Assembly (NCBI GenBank): GCA_019135865.1
Contig: JAGVVD010000011.1
Location: 62,001 to 126,000 of the forward strand
Reading direction: 5' to 3'
Origin: Elusimicrobiota bacterium
Lineage (GTDB): Bacteria > Elusimicrobiota > Elusimicrobia > Elusimicrobiales > UBA9959
Length of the DNA: 64,000 nt
Below are positions 17,401 through 25,061 of this stretch, one piece after another. The position numbers and the translations under genes were made by a program. Below the pieces are notes generated by a model. The model saw only the letters and a list, made by a program, of their open reading frames with translations, was not told the DNA's origin and made no database searches. How positions within the stretch are numbered: the stretch's first letter is position 1; every line of letters begins with the position of its first letter.

Positions 17401-20400
17401 GTGGCCGCGCTCGGGATAGACGAGGACTCTTTGGAAATACATCAATTCGCCGCTGACGGGTCCTCTTTTTCCCGGCTTCCAATGCAAATCCTCGACAGGG
17501 AAACTAAAGAGTTGACGGCACGCGTTCCGGCCTTGTCTTCACTTTTTGCGGTGACGGCCAGCAGTGTACAGGCCGAGCATATCTCTCCGACCAGTTATCC
17601 CGACATTGTCCCGCCGGTGACGTTGATTTCCCACGAAGGGGAAACAATGGGGGGAGCAACTGGTCTAATGATTTCAACTGCTACCAAAATCGTTTTTTCG
17701 GCGCAGGATCAGTACGTCGGACCCAATGTTCAGTCCTCCGGCAATAAACTGACAAACTATCTGGTGAGCCCGCAGGATGAGATTGTGCAATTGTCAACTT
17801 ACACCGCCCCCTTCGCTTTAAGCGAAGGTGTTCACTCGCTATTCTATTTTAGTGTGGATAACGCGTTGAATTACGAGTTTGTGAAGTCTGCCACGTATTA
17901 CGTCGACGGCACCGCGCCGCGTACGGAGCTTCTCTGGAACCTCGGGGACGAGGTGGTATATTGCGGCGATACGCCGTGCCTGGGCCCGTCCGACGAGCTG
18001 GTCCTGAATGCTGTGGACCCGGTCTCCGGCGGGGTTTCCTCCGGCGTGGATTTCAGCGCCCTGCTCATCGACGTCACCCCGGAGGAATGCGGCGGACTCG
18101 AAGTACTCGATCCGCAGGCCCCGTTGGGCACGTGCCTTAATCCGGTCTATACCGGGCCGTTCAGCATGCCCCCCGGACCGCACACGCTGTACTATTTCAG
18201 CGTGGACAAGACCGGCAATTTCGAGCTCGCGAACTCCACTTCGGTCTTCGTGGACGATATGCCGCCGGAAGTGACGCTCTACGCGGACGGCGTGGAAGTG
18301 TCCGACGGCGGCGAGGCTTTCCTGCTGGAAGGGGCTTCCGTAACGCTGGCGGCTTTCGACCCTGTTGACGACGGCTTCTCCACCGGTATCTATGAAACGG
18401 AATATCTTATAGACGTCGCGTTCGACAGTTGCCCGCCGGAAGAGGAAGACGGCGACGGCGAGGAGGAAGGCGACGGCGAAGAGGGGGAGGACGGCGAGGA
18501 CGAAGAAGATGACGGCCCGCGCGGCACCTGCGGCTATTCGGGCTATGAAGGCCCGTTCACGCTGACGCCCGGCACTCATACCGTCTATTATCTGGCCCAT
18601 GACATGGTGGGGAATACCTCGGCGGTGAGGACGGCCTACTTCACGGTCACATCCTCATCGGGTGCGGCGGAGGCTTCCATCACGCCCTCTTCCGGTCCGA
18701 TAGGGCTGCCTTTCACTATAACGGGCGAAGGGTTCGGGACTTACTCTGCGGGCACTACGCTGACGCTGATAGGCGGGGCCACCGCGCCGCTGACGCTGTG
18801 GACGGATACGCAGATAAAGGGCACCGTGCCCGGTTCGCTGGCGGCGGGGGAATACCCGGTCCTGGTGATGCGCGGAAGCGAAGTTCTGGCCGAGACCTCT
18901 TCGTTCACTGTCGTTGTACCGGCCCTGTCCGATATAACGCCTTCGTCCGGTCCGATAGGTCTGCCTTTCGCGCTGACGGGAACAGGTTTCGGCAACTATG
19001 TGGCCAGTTACACGCGGGTGCTCATAGGCGGGACTACCTGCCCGCTTACCCTGTGGACCGACACGCAGATCAAAGGGACCATTCCCGGCACAATAGCGCC
19101 CGGGATGCATGAAGTCATGGTCGAACGGGAACTCAACGGCGGGCTGGTCCGGTCGGCGACCGTCATGTTCGACCTGCGGAACATGGAGGCGGACTGGATA
19201 GCGCCTTCGTCGGGTCCGATAGGTATGCCCTTCACGATAGCCGGCTCGGGCTTCGGCAACTATGTCGCCAATTACACGACAGTGCTCATGGGGGGGGCCA
19301 CCTGCCCGCTGACCTTATGGACCGATGGCCAGATAAAAGGGACGGTGCCCGGCGGGCTGGCGACGGGGCAGTACCCGGTGCTGGTGGAGCGTCGGACGGC
19401 CGACGGCGGCGTGATGCACAGTCCCGAGATGTCCTTCACCGTGCTGGCGGTGGACGCGGCCAGTATGACGCCGGTAGCCGGACCCATAGGTATTCCTTTT
19501 ACAATCTATGGCGCGGGCTTCGGTAATTATTCGGCCGGTTGGACGCGTGTGCTTATCGGCGGGACCACGGCACCGCTCACTTTGTGGAGCGACACGCAGA
19601 TCAAGGGCACGATGCCGGGTGTTCTGGCCGCCGGGACGCATGAGGTCATAGTCGAGCGCGAGCTCAACGGCGGGCTGATACGCTCTTCCGCGCTGAACTT
19701 CGACGTGGTCACACCGTCGGCGCAGTTGATAACCCCGTCGTCGGGGCCTATAGGCCTGCCGTTCGTGCTGGACGGGACCGGGTTCGGCAATTACGTGGCC
19801 AATTACACGCGGGTACTCATAGGCGGGACTACCTGCCCGCTGACCTTGTGGACGGACAGCCAGATAAAGGGGACGGTGCCGGGCACTATAGCGGCCGGCG
19901 CGCATGAAGTCGTAGTAGAACGTCAGCTTAATGGCGGGCTGGTGTCTTCGCAAGCGCTCGCCTTCACGCTGACCGTGCCGGACCTGGCCGCCATCGCCAA
20001 GGTGCTTATCGGCGGAACCACGGCCCCGCTTACACTGTGGACGGACGGGCAGATAAAGGGCACTGTGCCCGGCACAATAGAGCCCGGCATGCATGAAGTG
20101 CTGGTCGAGCGCGCCTTCAATGGCGGCGTCGCCCATTCGCAGGCATTATCCTTCGAACTGGCCGACCCGGTGCTGGAAGGGGTATCGCCGTCACCGGCGG
20201 CGGTGCTCTCGCCGTTCACGCTGACCGGCTACAACTTCGGCAATTACGCGGCCGGTAAGTCGGAGGCGCTCATCGGCGGCGCGACGGCGCAACTGACGCT
20301 GTGGACGGACACGCAGATAAAGGGCAAACTGCCGGCGCTGGGCGAGGGGGACTATCTCGTGCTGGTGCGGCGCAGCTTCAACGGCGGCGTGTCGCAGTCC

Positions 20401-21024
20401 GAGGTTTCCACCATGACGCTGGTGGAGCCGTCGGTGTCGAGCATGACGCCGCTATCCGGCCAGCCTGGCGGCAGTTTCAGCGTCTTCGGCGCGTTCTTCG
20501 GTCCTTACGACGCGGCCATAGCGCGCGTCTTGATAGGCGGGCTGCCTTCCTCTTTAAGCCTGTGGAACGACGGCCGGATAAACGGAAGCGTTCCGGCCGA
20601 GCTGGGCGTAGGCACGCATACGGTGATAGTGTCGCGCGGCCAGTACCAGGGAGATCCGCTCGAGTTCTATGTCCCCGACGGCGGCGGGTACAGTCCCTCG
20701 TTCCTGTCCCCGCTGTCGCCGTCGGCCGCGTTCCGGCTGGGCGCGGTATACGTCTATCCCAACCCCGCCAAGGGCGGTGTTGTTCCCGTCTTCCATCTTG
20801 AGTTCGGCCTGGCCGACAAAGTGGAGCTGAAGGTCTACAGCGTGGCGGGCACGCTGGTACATGAACGCACGCTGACGGGTCCGCCGCAGGTCACAAGCCC
20901 GGTCTACGCCTATGAATACGCCTGGGAAGGGCATATAGCGAGCGGGGTGTATTACTTCACCGTCGAAGCCGAGCGCGCGGGCTCTAAACTCAAGTCCCGC
21001 GGCAAATTCGCGGTGGTGAGGTGA
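14443..21024 (+). CDS. Giant secreted IPT/TIG-repeat protein with T9SS-like C-terminal domain
   Basis: The protein has 2193 residues. A signal peptide covers residues 1-22. A long beta-rich region without clear family (about 25-1130) is followed by OmpL47-like modules with the recurring YYFSVD..GN motif (about 1120-1390). A very acidic Glu/Asp/Gly insert lies at about 1334-1362. Eight IPT/TIG-type units follow (about 1410-2077; units near SSGPIGLPF...GFGNY...LIGG...PLTLWTD.QIKG). The last 95 residues contain YVYPNPAKGG and a final beta sandwich like type A T9SS/FlgD-like sorting domains. Unit 6 is truncated. Codon use switches from AT-rich to GC-rich near residue 1145. The ATGA overlap upstream and the PorV-like gene downstream suggest one export operon. 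A surface adhesin or sheath role is inference. Confidence 0.85.
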   Translation: MNRFLFALLSIFIFNNFNIYAQAQGNISAREIGDVVFRNLDFNIGGITDVHGAIYVGHTIKTGMPSAAFFHELIEMAGVPKGGTSLKLLRGPAGEIYLDNIVTQAEGIGYENLASFSTMHSGYRGAFMHPSYPGIVIRRRILEKAQELMFRDDPISYIVVSGESFSDLSFKYFRYHETAGATLTDADIDRMRSDAFVEYCYAAAGRPILGDNITTRTGADALNSRGIGLLPSHQMEAMGASLTGNPVLKAYDNLTNELISDIAGTTDLRLELKDFQSGPGYVSIQRLQGGYPLGSAGVLSFDLKSPQGHILLDNIAEVQERNLSDFADITPGYSYQIRAYDHAGNYSDLSFQVAGYPTVSMESVSPLYYDFRGVSPIIPSTQERDHYFTFKDNTVGLSHVLMTGPAGTIMDWTFEPPVNLEDARLTGMAPGDYNIVVTNAAGNATMASFNIADLNVHVNIDGSRQVIDYSPDPLGPSSIVVRLKAVGEGSNDLDRIELLDSVGSVLDVKQLDGKNAEANFLLPSLVVSEPLFYIEPYRAPTPLFHGTLRLWDTKGNHKLTDIDLSMNYFGGVPMGAWTGMLLETPDFTASGSHKSEIFDIEEVPTPLLSGALVSDTYTNYEPGFSRLGVRFSGTATKEAGSGPITDKQFVGSISIRSYTSDSPDMSNAAQYMVEAGNLYAVKYDCEAGTAAGVIIGDLAAQVCIEGQVPQRPMIPVKRYIQIEAIFREASPSSFVNRLCLVPEVDENYQPTGRCTTGLVPEKWSFHKPGYLSGIAINSLEYPPGDPNQVIAGENVSLERLDGQVKIDFSKVLEPGSLSATLTASESPPGFVASPAGLAYEIGVGLLFAGTAKMTIKHDTNLLTAEQISMSRIVKVLDDPAGKYEILPTINNGDGTVSTNITGSGRFMVMFPEFQIPRTVSGSNLTFFSGEAVSLENYNTSSPEGQALLAMVKSYDRIPLGQIIRLGPDGVSFSPSGVVRMIYSDADVAALGIDEDSLEIHQFAADGSSFSRLPMQILDRETKELTARVPALSSLFAVTASSVQAEHISPTSYPDIVPPVTLISHEGETMGGATGLMISTATKIVFSAQDQYVGPNVQSSGNKLTNYLVSPQDEIVQLSTYTAPFALSEGVHSLFYFSVDNALNYEFVKSATYYVDGTAPRTELLWNLGDEVVYCGDTPCLGPSDELVLNAVDPVSGGVSSGVDFSALLIDVTPEECGGLEVLDPQAPLGTCLNPVYTGPFSMPPGPHTLYYFSVDKTGNFELANSTSVFVDDMPPEVTLYADGVEVSDGGEAFLLEGASVTLAAFDPVDDGFSTGIYETEYLIDVAFDSCPPEEEDGDGEEEGDGEEGEDGEDEEDDGPRGTCGYSGYEGPFTLTPGTHTVYYLAHDMVGNTSAVRTAYFTVTSSSGAAEASITPSSGPIGLPFTITGEGFGTYSAGTTLTLIGGATAPLTLWTDTQIKGTVPGSLAAGEYPVLVMRGSEVLAETSSFTVVVPALSDITPSSGPIGLPFALTGTGFGNYVASYTRVLIGGTTCPLTLWTDTQIKGTIPGTIAPGMHEVMVERELNGGLVRSATVMFDLRNMEADWIAPSSGPIGMPFTIAGSGFGNYVANYTTVLMGGATCPLTLWTDGQIKGTVPGGLATGQYPVLVERRTADGGVMHSPEMSFTVLAVDAASMTPVAGPIGIPFTIYGAGFGNYSAGWTRVLIGGTTAPLTLWSDTQIKGTMPGVLAAGTHEVIVERELNGGLIRSSALNFDVVTPSAQLITPSSGPIGLPFVLDGTGFGNYVANYTRVLIGGTTCPLTLWTDSQIKGTVPGTIAAGAHEVVVERQLNGGLVSSQALAFTLTVPDLAAIAKVLIGGTTAPLTLWTDGQIKGTVPGTIEPGMHEVLVERAFNGGVAHSQALSFELADPVLEGVSPSPAAVLSPFTLTGYNFGNYAAGKSEALIGGATAQLTLWTDTQIKGKLPALGEGDYLVLVRRSFNGGVSQSEVSTMTLVEPSVSSMTPLSGQPGGSFSVFGAFFGPYDAAIARVLIGGLPSSLSLWNDGRINGSVPAELGVGTHTVIVSRGQYQGDPLEFYVPDGGGYSPSFLSPLSPSAAFRLGAVYVYPNPAKGGVVPVFHLEFGLADKVELKVYSVAGTLVHERTLTGPPQVTSPVYAYEYAWEGHIASGVYYFTVEAERAGSKLKSRGKFAVVR
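18670..20674 (+). repeat. Tandem IPT/TIG-coding repeats (8 units of about 260 bp)
   Basis: Units start near 18670, 18922, 19186, 19450, 19711, 19981, 20164 and 20428. Most are close at the DNA level, for example in the segment coding PLTLWTD.QIKGT.PG. The sixth unit (19981-20160) lacks the front third of about 27 codons, an in-frame internal deletion. Units 7 and 8 are the most diverged. Confidence 0.85.
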
Positions 21025-21029
21025 GCGCC

Positions 21030-21911
21030 ATGAAAAAGACCATGCTGACCATAGCGATGCTCCTCCCGGCCGGCGGCGCTCACGCCGCGTCCAGCGGGGC
21101 GCAGTTCCTCAACATAGACGTATCGGCCCGGGCGGTGGGTATGGGCTCCGCCTATACCGCGGCGTCGGACGGCGCGGGCTCTATAGGGTATAACCCGGCG
21201 GGCCTGCTGGGCGGCGGCGGCGTGGAGGCGGCCCTGAGCCATACGCGCTGGCTGATGGAGTCGTCGCACGACTTCGCGGCCGCGGCCTTCCCGCTCAAGG
21301 GGCTGCGCGCTGGCGTGGGCTACAGCCGTTTCGCCGCCGGCGAGATGACCGCGCGCGACACGTCGGGGGCGGCGGTCGGGAGCTTTTCCAACACCGACCA
21401 GGCGGTATCGTTCAACCTGGCGGGGCGGGTGAAAGGGCTGGGGCTGGGCGCGGGGGTCAAGTACATAACCAGTTCGCTGGGCGGCGAGAACGCCTCCACT
21501 TTCGCGGCCGACCTGGGCGTATCCGCCGGGCTGGGGCGTGTTACGGTGGGTCTGGCGGCGCGCAATATCGGGCCGGGGCTCAAGTACCTGGACCAGTCGG
21601 ACCCGCTGCCTCTGGCGGTATCGGCCGGCGCGCTGGCGCATATCATCCCCGGCTTCGGCGTGAGCGCGGATATCACGCGGCTGGCGCACGACGACCGGAC
21701 GGTGGTCAGCGTGGGCAGCGAATACGCGCTCCTGCCGGCGCTGTCGTTGCGGGCCGGGTACCTGGCCGGGCGCACCACGGCGGAGGACGACAACCGGGGT
21801 TTTTCGGCCGGGGCGGGCGTGAACCTGGCGGGGGCATCGCTCGATTACGCGCTTACGCCCTACGGGGAGCTAGGCAGCGCGCAAAGGATAACGCTGAGGA
21901 AACGATTCTGA
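21030..21911 (+). CDS. PorV/PorQ family (UPF0164) outer-membrane protein
   Basis: The 293-residue protein has a signal peptide (1-21, ending GGAHA) and the family's N-terminal signature GAQFLNIDVSARAVGMG, with SIGYNPAGL about 20 residues further on. Repeated amphipathic strands and a final aromatic-type residue (RKRF) indicate an outer-membrane barrel. In Bacteroidota, PorV carries T9SS cargo to the sorting complex; here it directly follows a giant protein with a YPNP-type C-terminal domain. I chose the ATG at 21030, with GAGG 8 nt upstream; the GTG at 21021 overlaps the previous stop but would spoil the signal peptide start. Confidence 0.85.
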   Translation: MKKTMLTIAMLLPAGGAHAASSGAQFLNIDVSARAVGMGSAYTAASDGAGSIGYNPAGLLGGGGVEAALSHTRWLMESSHDFAAAAFPLKGLRAGVGYSRFAAGEMTARDTSGAAVGSFSNTDQAVSFNLAGRVKGLGLGAGVKYITSSLGGENASTFAADLGVSAGLGRVTVGLAARNIGPGLKYLDQSDPLPLAVSAGALAHIIPGFGVSADITRLAHDDRTVVSVGSEYALLPALSLRAGYLAGRTTAEDDNRGFSAGAGVNLAGASLDYALTPYGELGSAQRITLRKRF

Positions 21912-21949
21912 ACGCCGGGCGGGTCCTTTACCTCCGGCCGCATCATTAC

Positions 21950-21955
21950 TATACT
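21950..21955 (+). promoter_or_regulatory. -10 box of the cyclase-like gene
   Basis: TATACT ends 6 nt before the ATG at 21962, so the transcription start should coincide with the start codon (leaderless). Confidence 0.45.
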
Positions 21956-21961
21956 TAGGGC

Positions 21962-22573
21962 ATGGCGAAAAAAGAAAAGCTCCTTTCCAGCGAAGAGTTC
22001 TTCGATATACTGCGGCTGCGCACCCCCGGCAACGCCGCCCGTTCCGACGCGCTGATAAATTCCAGGAGCGGGGCCGAGATGGCCGTCCTGGTCTGCGACT
22101 CCTCCGGCTTCTCCAAGAAGACGCACGAGCACGGCATAATCGAGTTCCTCGACACGATGGTCAAATGCCACGACCGTTTCGTCAGGATAGTGGAGGGGGT
22201 CGGCGGGCAGGCTCTTTCCAGCAAGGCCGACAACCTGATAGCCCTTTTTCCTTCCGTGGATACGGCGGCGCGGGCCGCGCTGGACCTCAACGCCTGGCTG
22301 AAGGCCCGCAACGCCGGGCTGCCGGCCTATAAGAGATACAATATCTGCTCCGGCATAGATTTCGGGCCCCTGATAAGGCTCACCGACGACGCCTACGGGC
22401 CGGCCGTAAATGTGGCTTTCAAAGTGGGGGAGGACGTGGCGGGGATGGACGAGATCCTGCTGACCGGCAGGGCCGCCGCGGAGCTGGACGGCTCGTTCCG
22501 GAAGCGCTATTCGAAGAACGTCACGATAGGCGCGGTGAGCTTCGACCTCTACCGCCTGCTCCCGCGGCGCTGA
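21962..22573 (+). CDS. Class III nucleotidyl cyclase-like protein
   Basis: This 203-residue stand-alone domain shows the class III cyclase pattern. The first metal-binding Asp lies in LVCDSSGFSKKTHEHG (about residue 42), and the second Asp in SSKADNLIALFPS (about residue 83). There is a GIDFG turn, and then YGPAVNVAFKVGEDV (about 144-158), where the transition-state Asn is kept but the usual Arg is Lys. There is no receiver, HAMP or membrane part. It could be an active cyclase with altered chemistry or a nucleotide-binding remnant. The gene is single, with a TATACT box directly upstream and a terminator downstream. Confidence 0.75.
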   Translation: MAKKEKLLSSEEFFDILRLRTPGNAARSDALINSRSGAEMAVLVCDSSGFSKKTHEHGIIEFLDTMVKCHDRFVRIVEGVGGQALSSKADNLIALFPSVDTAARAALDLNAWLKARNAGLPAYKRYNICSGIDFGPLIRLTDDAYGPAVNVAFKVGEDVAGMDEILLTGRAAAELDGSFRKRYSKNVTIGAVSFDLYRLLPRR

Positions 22574-22600
22574 CCGCGCGCCGTCCCGGCCCGATAAAAA

Positions 22601-22623
22601 ACCCCGCCGCGGCGGGGTTTTTC
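22601..22623. terminator. Bidirectional terminator
   Basis: The 18-base palindrome ACCCCGCCGCGGCGGGGT is preceded by AAAAA and followed by TTTT. It separates the convergent cyclase-like and HEAT/NlpC-like genes. Confidence 0.8.
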
Positions 22624-22640
22624 ATCGTACGGGAAGGAGG

Positions 22641-24005
22641 TCAGAATCCCGGTATCGAGGGCACGCCGGGCAGTTCCACGGGGGAGCCCGAACCGAAGGC
22701 CGAGTTCAGCGCGCCGAAGGCGTTGGTTATGATGCCGGGGTTCGGGGCTACGATGCCCGAGGGGGTCTGCTGCGTCCAGACGCCGGGAACGCGGGTCCCC
22801 ACGTTGACGGCGGCGTCGTACTGCTCGGCCGGGGTCAGCGGCCAGCCCCAGCTGTTCTCCAGCTCGTCGGGGGTTATGTTCAGGCCCGCCTGCTCGTAGG
22901 CGAATTCGCTGAACCCCACGCAGTCGAAGACGAGGGGCCCCTTCTGGGAAAGATGGGTGTCGTTGTATTCGGCGCCCTGCAGGCGCAGGGCCGTGCGGAT
23001 GATGGACTCCCTCTGCGCAGCCGTCGGCGGGACCCTGGTGGTCTTCACGGCGTAAAGGGGGTACTTGAAATGATGGGTGTAGTCGTACCAGCCCACGGTG
23101 CGGGTCCCGCCGGGCGTGAAATAATTGGGCACGCAGTCGTATACGACGGGCAGCAGCTTGCCGTCCTCCACTTTCGTGCCGCCGTAGATCCCGGTATGGC
23201 CTATGGGCAGCATGTCGACGAACCAGCCGGAGATATTGCCGGTCTGGCCGCCGGTGTAGAGCAGGTCGGCGCGGGAGATGGCGCTGGGGACGGCGGAGGG
23301 GGCGGTCGAAAGGCCCCCGGCCAGGCCGAGGCGGTCGAGCACCTCGAAAGCGGCCGCGCGCACCGGCTCGGTCTCGGCCGGGTTGCCGGCGACAGAGCGC
23401 AGGAAAGAGGCGGCTTTCTCCGTTTTCTGCTTGCCCGCGCCGAAAGCTATGTTCATCTTGAAGACTTCGTCGGAAGACCGGAAGAGGCGTTCCAGCTCGC
23501 CGGTCACCTTGGCGCTGGTTATCTCGCCCAGGGCCCAGACCGCGTCCAGGGCGGCCAGGCGGGCGCGGAAATTGTCCTCGTAGGCACCCTTGTTGCCGGA
23601 GCCGCCGAGATAGGCCTCGATATTGGCCACCAGCAGCGGAACGGCGTACTCGTTGTTCCGCAGTCCCAGCTGGCGGGCGGCGCAGGCGCGCACGCCGGGG
23701 TCGGCGGCGGCCGCGGAAGCGGCCAGGTCCTTCCTGACGCCCTCGTCGGTGGCCGAGCCCAGTATGTCGATCACGGAGCAGCGGTAGCCGGGGTCGCGGG
23801 AGGCGTCCAGAGCGTCGCCCAGCATGATCCTGGCCTTGAAAGGTTCCGCGGCGGCCCGGCGCAGGGCGGGTTCCGTGCCGGCGAAGGACTTGGCGCGGTT
23901 CCCTCCTTCCACGCGTTCCAGAAGGGATTCGAGCGTGTCGGCGGCGGCGGCGTTTACGGCGAGAGAGGTTATAAGCGAGAAAACTATCGTCTGGATCTTC
24001 CTCAT
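22641..24005 (-). CDS. Exported HEAT-repeat protein with permuted NlpC/P60 (YiiX-like) domain
   Basis: The 454-residue protein has a signal peptide (1-20, ending NAAAA). Residues about 25-220 form alpha-helical HEAT-like repeats (KDLAASAAAADPGVRACAAR and similar). From about 235 a papain-like domain of permuted order follows: GHTGIYGG supplies the His early, and FDCVGFSEFAYE supplies the Cys about 120 residues later, as in YiiX/LRAT-type peptidases or acyltransferases. It should act in the periplasm on peptidoglycan peptides or lipids; the substrate is unknown. I chose the ATG at 24005 because GGAGG lies 7 nt upstream; the frame's earlier start at 24059 crosses the promoter (TATAAT, complement of 24034-24039). 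Confidence 0.75.
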   Translation of the reverse strand: MRKIQTIVFSLITSLAVNAAAADTLESLLERVEGGNRAKSFAGTEPALRRAAAEPFKARIMLGDALDASRDPGYRCSVIDILGSATDEGVRKDLAASAAAADPGVRACAARQLGLRNNEYAVPLLVANIEAYLGGSGNKGAYEDNFRARLAALDAVWALGEITSAKVTGELERLFRSSDEVFKMNIAFGAGKQKTEKAASFLRSVAGNPAETEPVRAAAFEVLDRLGLAGGLSTAPSAVPSAISRADLLYTGGQTGNISGWFVDMLPIGHTGIYGGTKVEDGKLLPVVYDCVPNYFTPGGTRTVGWYDYTHHFKYPLYAVKTTRVPPTAAQRESIIRTALRLQGAEYNDTHLSQKGPLVFDCVGFSEFAYEQAGLNITPDELENSWGWPLTPAEQYDAAVNVGTRVPGVWTQQTPSGIVAPNPGIITNAFGALNSAFGSGSPVELPGVPSIPGF

Positions 24006-24033
24006 GCGTGTTCCTCCATGTGTCTGCGTATAA

Positions 24034-24039
24034 ATTATA
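24034..24039 (-). promoter_or_regulatory. -10 box of the HEAT/NlpC-like gene
   Basis: A perfect TATAAT on the minus strand, 28 nt upstream of the ATG at 24005. No clear -35 is visible. Confidence 0.4.
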
Positions 24040-24095
24040 GCCCGCTTCTCCGCCCCCATCAGGGGTACAAAGGCGAACTTTCCGGCGGATTATTT

Positions 24096-24120
24096 CCCAG
24101 GCCTTTCTGGGCCCTTAGGG
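24096..24120. promoter_or_regulatory. Palindromic CCCAGGCC..TGGGCCC motif, copy 1
   Basis: This 25-mer differs at only a few positions from 57549-57573. Both lie in gene upstream regions and contain the inverted CCCAGGCCTT.CTGGG core. It may be an operator or a small repeat; its function is unknown. Confidence 0.4.
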
Positions 24121-24200
24121 CAAGCCTGCCGGGGTTTACAGGAAAAAAACCTATATGGTAGGATAGCCGGGGACCTAATCTGCCTCGATCAGGAGCTGAA

Positions 24201-25007
24201 ATGAGATTTTTGACGATATTGCTGGCCGTATCGGCGCTCTCCGCGCCCTGCCTCCGGGCGCAGACCGCGGAGGAAGTGGGCAGGGAGGTCCTGACCGCCT
24301 ACAAGAAAAAGGACCTGGAGGGGGTCAAGCGGCACATGCCGCCGGTGCTCGCGATGACGGTGGACAAGAAGTTCTTCAAGGACAAGGAGATAAAGCGCGA
24401 GGTCATCGGCCTGCGCCGCTGGGACGGCAAGGTCCGCGAGGTGCGCTATTTCGCCACCAAGGCGGGCGTGACGGCTTCCGTCTATTACGACGAGGACGCC
24501 GATCCCGCCAGGATACGGGTCTTCCTCCTCAACAAGGCCGGCGACGCCTGGAAGCAGGCCCTGGGCTCTTTCCTGGTCATAGAGAAGGAGAAGTTCATGG
24601 CCTACGGTGAAAAGGAGCCCTCGGCGAAAGCCGTCGCCCGGGCCGTGGCCGCGCAGCCCGCCTCCCAGCCCGCGATCGTGCAGGGGGAACCCCAGGACCC
24701 CCCGAACAGGGGTTATGTCATAGAGATGGCCGACGCCACGGTGATCAAGGACCCCACCACGGCGCAGCTGCGCAAGGCTTTCGACGCCCTGGGCGAGGAG
24801 AACTTCTTCATAACCCTTAATTCGCCCGACGGCTTCATCACCGCGTCGCGCTCGGGGGGGACTTACGACGTGGAGTACAAGGACGCCCAGGGCCAGTTCG
24901 CCGCGATAGACGAGATGTCCTCCGACGAGGCTTTCGTGCTGTTCGGTTCCTACATGAAGAAGGAGCGCAACTGGAAGGGGAAGGCCAAATGGAGGCCTTT
25001 CGACTGA
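24201..25007 (+). CDS. Exported protein of unknown function
   Basis: The 268-residue protein has a signal peptide (1-20, ending CLRA). Residues about 22-135 could be a SnoaL/NTF2-like or Tgt2-like alpha-beta domain (EVGREVLTAYKKKDLEGVKR is typical of such openings). A Pro/Ala/Gln linker follows, then a second alpha-beta domain. I recognise no catalytic residues. The start has AGGAG 6 nt upstream. It appears to be a single gene bounded by the upstream palindrome region and the terminator at 25030. Confidence 0.7.
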   Translation: MRFLTILLAVSALSAPCLRAQTAEEVGREVLTAYKKKDLEGVKRHMPPVLAMTVDKKFFKDKEIKREVIGLRRWDGKVREVRYFATKAGVTASVYYDEDADPARIRVFLLNKAGDAWKQALGSFLVIEKEKFMAYGEKEPSAKAVARAVAAQPASQPAIVQGEPQDPPNRGYVIEMADATVIKDPTTAQLRKAFDALGEENFFITLNSPDGFITASRSGGTYDVEYKDAQGQFAAIDEMSSDEAFVLFGSYMKKERNWKGKAKWRPFD

Positions 25008-25029
25008 ACGACGCCGCGGACCGACGGAG

Positions 25030-25061
25030 AAAAAGCCCCCGGGCAGCCGGGGGCTTTTTTT
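25030..25061. terminator. Bidirectional terminator
   Basis: AAAAGCCCCCGG and CCGGGGGCTTTT arms surround GCAG, with seven T residues on the plus strand and A residues on the other side. It lies between convergent genes. Confidence 0.85.

Noticed and set aside
18670-20674. CRISPR-like direct repeats
   Set aside because: The units are about 260 bp, in frame and protein-coding; no short repeats with unique spacers were seen anywhere in the window.
14443-21911. Definite type IX secretion locus
   Set aside because: Only PorV-like and cargo-like parts are present; PorU, SprA and the PorKLMN motor are not in the window, so it is stated as a hypothesis only.
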